From positions 1 to 6,108 of the forward strand of contig JACCYS010000309.1 of assembly GCA_013696365.1 (NCBI GenBank): 6,108 nucleotides of DNA, given 5' to 3'. The notes under the pieces are model-generated. The model ran no database searches. It was not told where the DNA came from and saw nothing but the letters and a program-made list of their open reading frames with translations. The DNA is from Nocardioidaceae bacterium (GTDB lineage: Bacteria > Actinomycetota > Actinomycetes > Propionibacteriales > Nocardioidaceae). Below are positions 1 to 3,680 of this stretch, in pieces; position 1 is the stretch's first letter, and each line of letters starts with the position of its first letter. A program made the position numbers and the translations under genes.

Positions 1-244
1 GCCACTGCACCGACTCCTCAGGACGGGACGTGCGCTCGGCGCGAATGGTCAGGTTGCCGCCGTCGACGCTGAGATCAATGGAGCCGGGGTCGATGCCCGG
101 CAGGTCGGCGTGCAACACGTAGTGGTCACCGGACCGGTACAGATCCATCGGCATGAACCGAGGGGCCCGCGCTGAGCCCGCCTGGGTGCCCAGCACTTGC
201 TCGGTGAGCCGGTCGATATCGCGGAAGGGGTCGAAGCGAAGCAC
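1..244 (-). CDS. Hsp20/alpha-crystallin small heat-shock protein, 5' part only
   Basis: This is an ATP-independent holdase chaperone of the small heat-shock protein family, which binds unfolding proteins in the cytoplasm and hands them to refolding machines. The 81 visible codons begin MLRFDPFRDIDRLTEQVLG, the usual amphipathic N-terminal arm of actinobacterial Hsp20 proteins. From about residue 32 the alpha-crystallin domain starts (MDLYRSGDHYVLHADLPG, then IDLSVDGGNLTIRAER), with the conserved ADLPG turn at 46-50. The rest of the domain, including the C-terminal I-x-I/V motif, lies beyond the left edge. The GTG start at 242-244 is chosen because a near-perfect Shine-Dalgarno sequence sits 6 nt upstream and the protein then begins exactly as family members do. 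A perfect CIRCE lies upstream, centred 88 bp from the start, so HrcA control is likely. The gene diverges from tsaD. The family call is firm; the exact subtype is not resolvable. Confidence 0.93.
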   Translation of the reverse strand, partial: MLRFDPFRDIDRLTEQVLGTQAGSARAPRFMPMDLYRSGDHYVLHADLPGIDPGSIDLSVDGGNLTIRAERTSRPEESVQW

Positions 245-250
245 GGTTCC

Positions 251-259
251 TCACCTCCT
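251..259 (-). promoter_or_regulatory. Shine-Dalgarno site of hsp20
   Basis: Read on the minus strand this is AGGAGGTGA, essentially full complementarity to the 16S rRNA 3' end. A 6-nt spacer separates it from the GTG at 244-242. It decides the hsp20 start and predicts strong translation once transcription is derepressed. Confidence 0.9.
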
Positions 260-318
260 GTTGAGAATCCTCTGCGCCGCCTGCCACCGCGGCGAGCGGC
301 TCCGTGCACACCTCCTTT

Positions 319-345
319 TTGGCACTCTCGGGTTGAGAGTGCCAA
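319..345. promoter_or_regulatory. CIRCE operator (HrcA binding site), hsp20/tsaD intergenic
   Basis: TTGGCACTC, a 9-nt spacer, then GAGTGCCAA: a perfect 9-bp inverted repeat with the canonical CIRCE geometry (consensus TTAGCACTC-N9-GAGTGCTAA). CIRCE is the operator of the heat-shock repressor HrcA. The site lies in the 130 bp between the divergent hsp20 and tsaD genes, centred 88 bp from the hsp20 start and 43 bp from the preferred tsaD start. Control of hsp20 is the obvious reading. Control of tsaD is possible because a -35-like TTGAGA (333-338, plus strand) begins inside the spacer, but no convincing -10 follows at the right distance. No clear core promoter for hsp20 could be assigned either. 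Confidence 0.95.
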
Positions 346-374
346 CCCCTCTCGAGGTCTGGCACGATGGCGCG

Positions 375-1427
375 GTGGGCAGCCCGGATGTACCCCTCGT
401 GCTCGGCATCGAGACCTCCTGCGACGAGACCGGGGTCGGGCTCGTGCGCGGCAACACTCTGCTGGCAGACGCGGTCGCTTCCAGCGTCGATGAGCACGCC
501 CGCTTCGGCGGTGTGGTGCCCGAGGTGGCAAGCCGGGCACACCTCGAGGCGATGGTGCCTACGGTCGAGCGGGCTTGCGTCGAGGCCGGAGTACGGCTCG
601 ATGACGTCGACGCGGTGGCGGTGACGAGCGGCCCGGGTCTGGTCGGTGCCCTGCTGGTCGGGGTCGCTGCTGCCAAGGCGCTGGCATTGGGCTTCGGCCG
701 CCCGCTGTACGGGGTGAACCACTTGGTCGCACACGTCGCCGTCGACCAGCTGGAGCACGGGCCGCTGCCGGAGCCGTGCCTGGCGCTGCTGGTGAGCGGG
801 GGGCACTCCTCGCTGCTGCTCGTCGACGATGTGACCAAGGACGTTCAGTCGCTCGGCGCGACCATCGACGACGCGGCGGGTGAGGCCTTCGACAAGGTCG
901 CCCGGCTGCTGGGGCTGCCGTTCCCCGGCGGCCCGCACATCGACGCTGCGGCGCGCGACGGTGACCCGGCCAGCATCGCCTTCCCTCGCGGGCTCACCAG
1001 CGGGCGAGATATGCAGCAGCACCGCTTCGACTTCTCGTTCTCCGGGCTCAAGACCGCGGTCGCGCGCTGGGTCGACGCCCGTGCGCGATCCGGCGAGCCG
1101 GTGCCGCTGGCGGATGTGGCCGCCGCATTCCAGGAGGCCGTGTGCGACGTGCTGACCCGCAAGGCGGTCGCCGCTTGCCAAGCCCACGGCATCGAGCATC
1201 TGCTCATCGGCGGCGGGGTCGCCGCCAACAGCCGGCTGCGGACCCTGGTCGTCGAGCGAGCCGCGGCGGCCGGTGTCGCCGTCCGGGTACCGCGGCCCAG
1301 CCTGTGCACCGACAACGGCGCCATGGTGGCAGCGCTCGGCGCCCAGCTGGTCGAGCGTGGCCGGGCACCGTCGGCACTCGACCTGCCAGCGGACTCGGCG
1401 ATGCCGGTGACCGCCGTTGTCGCCTGA
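375..1427 (+). CDS. tsaD: tRNA N6-adenosine threonylcarbamoyltransferase TsaD (Gcp/Kae1/YgjD family)
   Basis: TsaD is the catalytic subunit of universal tRNA t6A37 synthesis. With TsaB and TsaE it transfers the threonylcarbamoyl group from the adenylate made by TsaC onto A37 of ANN-decoding tRNAs in the cytoplasm. The 350-residue product has the family's normal length and all its hallmarks: LGIETSCDET (10-19), the metal-binding HLVAH pair (H116, H120), SGGH (141-144), the nucleotide-binding TIDDAAGEAFDK (163-174), FSFSGLKTAV (220-229), GGGVAANSRLR (279-289) and the metal-ligand region CTDNGAM (311-317). The start is uncertain. GTG 375 is preferred because it leaves a short natural N-terminus, but it lacks a good Shine-Dalgarno. 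GTG 399 is the alternative. The open frame extends back to 153 but would overlap the CIRCE and antisense hsp20. tsaB and rimI, its usual upstream neighbours, are absent; an inverted hsp20 occupies that side. Downstream it converges on the methyltransferase. Confidence 0.97.
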   Translation: MGSPDVPLVLGIETSCDETGVGLVRGNTLLADAVASSVDEHARFGGVVPEVASRAHLEAMVPTVERACVEAGVRLDDVDAVAVTSGPGLVGALLVGVAAAKALALGFGRPLYGVNHLVAHVAVDQLEHGPLPEPCLALLVSGGHSSLLLVDDVTKDVQSLGATIDDAAGEAFDKVARLLGLPFPGGPHIDAAARDGDPASIAFPRGLTSGRDMQQHRFDFSFSGLKTAVARWVDARARSGEPVPLADVAAAFQEAVCDVLTRKAVAACQAHGIEHLLIGGGVAANSRLRTLVVERAAAAGVAVRVPRPSLCTDNGAMVAALGAQLVERGRAPSALDLPADSAMPVTAVVA

Positions 1428-1832
1428 GCGGCCAGTCGCCGATCGGGAGGGTGGCGCCGTCAGCCGAGGCCATACGGGTCGGGCCCGTAGTCGTCGACGC
1501 CGGCGGAGGAGGTAGCCGGGGTGGCGAGCTGCACCGTGCCGTCGCCACCATCCCAGCGAACCAAGGCGGTCAGGCTGCTCGTCTCCACGAGGAGGACCAT
1601 CCGGTCCGCGGACCATCACGCTTCGCCGGTGAAGATCCCGCAGTCACTCTTGTCGTTCGTGATGCTCAGCTCGCAGACCATGGTTCCGCTCGACGCGTCG
1701 AGCACGGCGCTGCCCGTGTTGGGCGTCCCGCCCCGCACACCCAAGACGCGTCAAAGTCCCGCGAGGTTGCATGCAGCCGTGGAATCGCTTCTGAGGCGCG
1801 TGTTTCGAGATGCTGACTGGTGTCTCCAGTGT
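1428..1832. other. 405-bp gap between convergent tsaD and methyltransferase genes
   Basis: Besides the interrupted minus-strand remnant, this stretch holds a 14-bp near-palindrome at 1765-1778 (GGTTGCATGCAGCC, one mismatched pair) and a modest imperfect hairpin near the methyltransferase stop. There is no strong terminator for tsaD, no RNA gene I can recognise and no transposase fragment. Confidence 0.6.
1460..1750 (-). pseudogene. Interrupted minus-strand coding remnant (unrecognised protein) between tsaD and the methyltransferase
   Basis: One minus-strand frame reads as natural protein on both sides of a single TGA at 1616-1618. Upstream it gives VRGGTPNTGSAVLDASSG..CELSITNDKSDCGIFTGEA (from GTG 1738). 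Immediately downstream in the same frame it gives WSADRMVLLVETSSLTALVRWDGGDGTVQ..VDDYGPDPYGLG (from ATG 1600), ending at TGA 1460-1462. By hand count, third positions are G/C in 37 of 40 and 41 of 46 codons, as in the neighbouring genes; an overlapping plus-strand frame is visibly lower. Neither segment has a Shine-Dalgarno, and another in-frame TGA at 1751-1753 closes the 5' side. I read this as the tail of a decayed gene, though two tiny genes or chance are possible. I recognise no family; two Cys and an Asp/Gly/Tyr-rich end are the only visible traits. Confidence 0.4.
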
Positions 1833-1837
1833 TCAGC
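1812..1837 (-). terminator. Possible weak terminator/hairpin at the methyltransferase stop
   Basis: GCTG-ACTGG, a 5-nt loop, CCAGT, a 3-nt bulge, then CAGC gives a 9-bp bulged stem that overlaps the methyltransferase stop codon (1833-1835). There is no T-tract on the minus strand after it. It could stabilise or terminate the methyltransferase transcript, but the stem is weak for this GC content. Confidence 0.25.
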
Positions 1838-3089
1838 GCATCGGAGGCTGGTCGTTGGCGACTGGCTCGACCAGGAATGCACACCCGCGCCCAGCCACCC
1901 GGGTCAGCACCAGCGTGCCGCTCTGATCGCCGCGCAGGGCCCCCGCGGCAGTCAGCCGGCGGCGCAGCTGCTCGGCAGTGACCTCGACGCCGCGCCGCTT
2001 GATGGTGAGGCTGCCGATACCCCGTGCCCGCAGCACCTGCCGCAGCGCCCGTTCCCGGTGCGGCACCTCCTCGAGCACCTGGTAGACCCGCGCCAGCGGT
2101 GTGCGCACCGGGCTGTCAGACGTGACATAGGCGAGGTGCGGGTCCAGCAGGTGGCCGCCCACTCGAGCACCGGCCACCTGTACCAGCCCGGCACGGATCA
2201 CTGCATCGTCAGGTTCGTAGAGCCAGGCCCCCATCGGAGCGGTGCCGATATCGTCGGCCGGCAGGTCCGCGTCGGTGCAGCTGTGGCCACTTGGCAGAAG
2301 CGTGGCTCTGTGCCGAGCTGCGGGTCTGGCCACGTCCCCCCACAACGCGGCTTCGACCAGGTCGCCGCCGTCGCTGACCCACTCGGCCTGCACTCCGGAC
2401 GGCACCAAAGAATGCGGTATGCCGGGCGCGGTCTTCACCACTGCGAACGGGCGCTCCGCCACCAGCAGCCGCTCGATCCACGACCACGGTGGTGACCAGC
2501 AGCCGGGGTCGAATCGCCGGCCGGTGCCGTCTCGGCGGGCCGGGTCGCAAAAGGCCACGTCGAACGAGGCCGGGTCAATGTCGGGGCCGGTGACGTCCCC
2601 GACCCGCACCGTCCCCGGCAGTCCGAGCGCGGCCAGGTTGGCCCGTGCCATCGCCACCCGGGACGGGTCCCGGTCGACGCCGGTGACCTGCAGCCCGGCG
2701 CGCGCCATCGCGATCAGGTCCACACCGATGCCACACCCGAGGTCGACCACCCGTGGCCGTGCTCCAGCGGCCGCCACGAGTTCCGCCAGTCGGCCGGCTC
2801 GGTGCTCGGCCACTGAAGTACGAGTGGCTTGCTCCAGCCCGGGCCGGTCCATCACGAGGCGACCGGCATTCGCCCCCAGCTTGCGCACGCCGTGGCGCCG
2901 CAGCTCGACTACGGTCATCGCCGCAGCCACCAGGTCGGCGTTGTGGTCGCGGCGCAGCCGAGCCGCCAGAGTCAGCGGGTCAACCGTCTCGGACGTCCAG
3001 TGAGTGCTGATCAGCTCCAGCAGACGCTGACCCGCCTGCTCGGTCAACAGGTGCACCGTCGCCGCGTCCATCCGCCGATCTTGCCGCAC
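1833..3089 (-). CDS. Class I SAM-dependent methyltransferase with C-terminal THUMP-like domain
   Basis: This 418-residue protein is predicted to transfer methyl groups from S-adenosylmethionine; the substrate is unknown. A helical N-terminal region (about 15-100) precedes a Rossmann-fold core: motif I VVDLGCGIG (114-122), the acidic ribose-binding end of strand 2 in GVDRD (137-141), VGDV (163-166) and a catalytic-loop-like VAFCDPARR (178-186). The C-terminal 65 residues (ERALRQVLRARGIGSLTIKRRG.., to about 410) resemble the THUMP-like region found in an actinobacterial methyltransferase family. True THUMP domains bind tRNA, so an RNA substrate is a reasonable inference, not shown. The start is GTG 3089 with a GGTGGGG Shine-Dalgarno-like run 6 nt upstream; ATG 3071 is an alternative. 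A CIRCE ends 15 bp upstream of this GTG. No signal peptide or membrane segment is seen. It sits inverted between tsaD and groES, which are adjacent in mycobacteria. Confidence 0.85.
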   Translation of the reverse strand: MRQDRRMDAATVHLLTEQAGQRLLELISTHWTSETVDPLTLAARLRRDHNADLVAAAMTVVELRRHGVRKLGANAGRLVMDRPGLEQATRTSVAEHRAGRLAELVAAAGARPRVVDLGCGIGVDLIAMARAGLQVTGVDRDPSRVAMARANLAALGLPGTVRVGDVTGPDIDPASFDVAFCDPARRDGTGRRFDPGCWSPPWSWIERLLVAERPFAVVKTAPGIPHSLVPSGVQAEWVSDGGDLVEAALWGDVARPAARHRATLLPSGHSCTDADLPADDIGTAPMGAWLYEPDDAVIRAGLVQVAGARVGGHLLDPHLAYVTSDSPVRTPLARVYQVLEEVPHRERALRQVLRARGIGSLTIKRRGVEVTAEQLRRRLTAAGALRGDQSGTLVLTRVAGRGCAFLVEPVANDQPPMR

Positions 3090-3104
3090 TCAGATCCCCA
3101 CCAT

Positions 3105-3131
3105 CTGGCACTCGGCTTGACCGAGTGCCAA
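3105..3131. promoter_or_regulatory. CIRCE operator 1 of the groES promoter region
   Basis: CTGGCACTC, a 9-nt spacer, then GAGTGCCAA: 8 of 9 arm positions pair, with canonical CIRCE geometry. HrcA should bind here. The -35 hexamer TTGACC of the groES promoter lies inside the spacer, so repressor binding would directly block RNA polymerase. On the other strand the element ends 15 bp before the methyltransferase GTG. Confidence 0.93.
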
Positions 3132-3145
3132 CAGCGTTCTAGATT
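3117..3145 (+). promoter_or_regulatory. Predicted groESL promoter (sigma70/SigA-type)
   Basis: TTGACC (3117-3122) and TAGATT (3140-3145) are separated by exactly 17 bp and match the -35 TTGACA and -10 TANNNT consensus well. The -35 falls in the loop of CIRCE 1, and the expected start point near 3152 falls at the left arm of CIRCE 2. Occupancy of either site would therefore prevent initiation. The predicted transcript has a leader of about 120 nt before groES. Confidence 0.75.
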
Positions 3146-3150
3146 CGGTG

Positions 3151-3177
3151 TTGGCACTCTCACCATGAAAGTGCCAG
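3151..3177. promoter_or_regulatory. CIRCE operator 2 of the groES promoter region (imperfect)
   Basis: TTGGCACTC, a 9-nt spacer, then AAGTGCCAG: 7 of 9 arm positions pair. The left arm is identical to that of the hsp20 CIRCE; the right arm differs from GAGTGCCAA at its two ends. Its centre is 46 bp from that of CIRCE 1. It covers the predicted transcription start. Paired CIRCE elements upstream of groES are known in other actinobacteria. Confidence 0.85.
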
Positions 3178-3184
3178 CGACCGT

Positions 3185-3211
3185 CCGCACGGCACCCGCG
3201 ACGACGTGCGG
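3185..3211 (+). other. Stem-loop in the groES leader
   Basis: CCGCACG and CGTGCGG form a perfect 7-bp stem around a 13-nt loop in the untranslated leader, between the predicted start point and the groES Shine-Dalgarno. A second inverted repeat, CACGTA-TC-TACGTG, follows at 3233-3246; its 2-nt gap is too tight for an RNA loop without opening pairs. Neither visibly pairs with the ribosome-binding site. Confidence 0.4.
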
Positions 3212-3258
3212 TCAGGTTGCAGCCCGCAAGCTCACGTATCTACGTGCACACGTCCCCC

Positions 3259-3267
3259 GAAAGGCGA
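3259..3267 (+). promoter_or_regulatory. Shine-Dalgarno site of groES
   Basis: GAAAGGCGA precedes the GTG at 3272; the AAAGG core ends 7 nt from the start codon. It supports GTG 3272 over the in-frame upstream ATG-like positions reaching back to 3206, which would add residues unlike any GroES. Confidence 0.7.
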
Positions 3268-3271
3268 CATC

Positions 3272-3571
3272 GTGTCGATCAATATCAAGCCGCTCGAGGA
3301 CCGCATCGTGGTCCAGACGCTAGACGCCGAGCAGACCACCGCTTCCGGCCTGGTCATCCCGGACACCGCCAAGGAGAAGCCCCAGGAGGGCAAGGTCCTG
3401 GCCGTTGGCCCTGGCCGCTTCAACGAGGGTGGTGACACCCGCGTGCCGCTCGACGTCTCCGTCGGAGACGTCGTCGTGTTCAGCAAGTACGGCGGCACCG
3501 AGATCAGCCACAACAACGAGGACTACCTGATCCTGTCGGCGCGCGACGTGCTCGCCGTCGTCGACAAGTGA
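3272..3571 (+). CDS. groES: Co-chaperonin GroES (Cpn10, 10-kDa chaperonin)
   Basis: GroES forms the heptameric lid that closes the GroEL chamber in the ATP-driven cytosolic folding cycle. The 99-residue product has the normal length. The N-terminal strand SINIKPLEDRIVV is typical. The flexible mobile loop (about 17-36) carries the GroEL-contacting hydrophobic stretch GLVIP at 26-30, followed by DTAKEKPQEGKVLAVGPG. GDVVVFSKYGGTEI (65-78) and the terminal EDYLILSARDVLAVV are also standard. The start is the GTG with a Shine-Dalgarno just upstream. Two CIRCE elements and a sigma70-type promoter precede it, so HrcA-controlled heat induction is expected. groEL follows 109 nt downstream on the same strand, presumably in one transcript. 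Nothing in the protein is abnormal. Confidence 0.98.
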   Translation: MSINIKPLEDRIVVQTLDAEQTTASGLVIPDTAKEKPQEGKVLAVGPGRFNEGGDTRVPLDVSVGDVVVFSKYGGTEISHNNEDYLILSARDVLAVVDK

Positions 3572-3593
3572 CCCAACAGCACTAGCACCATGT

Positions 3594-3632
3594 CCACCGC
3601 CCCGGCGGCCCGCTCGGGCACCGGGGCGGTGG
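3594..3632 (+). other. Strong GC-rich hairpin between groES and groEL
   Basis: CCACCGCCCCGG (3594-3605) and CCGGGGCGGTGG (3621-3632) form a perfect 12-bp stem. The 15-nt loop can itself pair (GCCCG 3608-3612 with CGGGC 3615-3619). It starts 22 nt after the groES stop. No T-run follows, so full termination is unlikely. It fits an RNA stabiliser of the groES 3' end, an attenuator, or a processing site that separates groES from groEL mRNA. Part of its right arm (3624-3630) can instead pair with 3643-3649. Confidence 0.8.
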
Positions 3633-3661
3633 GCTTGCCTGAACCGCCCGCAGCATCCCCC

Positions 3662-3669
3662 GGAAGGGA
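3662..3669 (+). promoter_or_regulatory. Probable Shine-Dalgarno site of groEL
   Basis: GGAAGGGA is the only purine-rich run before the groEL ATG at 3681, but it lies 11 nt away, longer than usual. Its GGGA can pair with TCCC at 3656-3659, a small 4-bp hairpin that could partly mask it. Confidence 0.55.
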
Positions 3670-3680
3670 ACCACCTGCAC

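Noticed and set aside
310..320. Second Shine-Dalgarno-like run (AAAGGAGGT) on the minus strand above hsp20, hinting at a leader peptide
   Set aside because: The nearest GTG is too close and out of frame with hsp20, and the resulting reading is Arg-rich shadow sequence without a short stop.
340..362. Possible -35 TTGGCA on the minus strand for hsp20 (same geometry also at the methyltransferase)
   Set aside because: The hexamers at 17-bp spacing (CCAAAA, CCAGAT) are poor -10 matches; not enough to call a promoter.
153..374. N-terminal extension of tsaD by 74 codons
   Set aside because: It would place the CIRCE and the antisense hsp20 start inside the protein, and TsaD proteins begin a few residues before LGIETSCDET.
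245..374. HAIR element (HspR site, CTTGAGT-N7-ACTCAAG)
   Set aside because: I looked for it in both promoter regions and saw no match; only CIRCE elements are present.
1616..1618. In-frame TGA read as selenocysteine
   Set aside because: No SECIS-like hairpin or redox motif context is visible, and the frame is already closed by another TGA upstream; decay or sequencing error is simpler.
126..1619. 497-codon open frame antisense to tsaD and into hsp20 and the gap
   Set aside because: It overlaps two certain genes, its translation is Arg/Gly/Ala-rich and shows no family motif; a GC-driven shadow.
1142..1816. 224-codon plus-strand frame through the tsaD end and the convergent gap
   Set aside because: Third-position G/C is visibly lower than in neighbouring genes, and the first half overlaps tsaD in another frame. 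Not coding-like.
1521..2495. 324-codon plus-strand frame covering the gap and the methyltransferase 3' half
   Set aside because: It runs antisense to clear methyltransferase motifs and to the better minus-strand frame, and has no recognisable domain or Shine-Dalgarno.
3206..3271. 22-codon N-terminal extension of groES
   Set aside because: The added residues are unlike any GroES, and a Shine-Dalgarno sits directly before GTG 3272.
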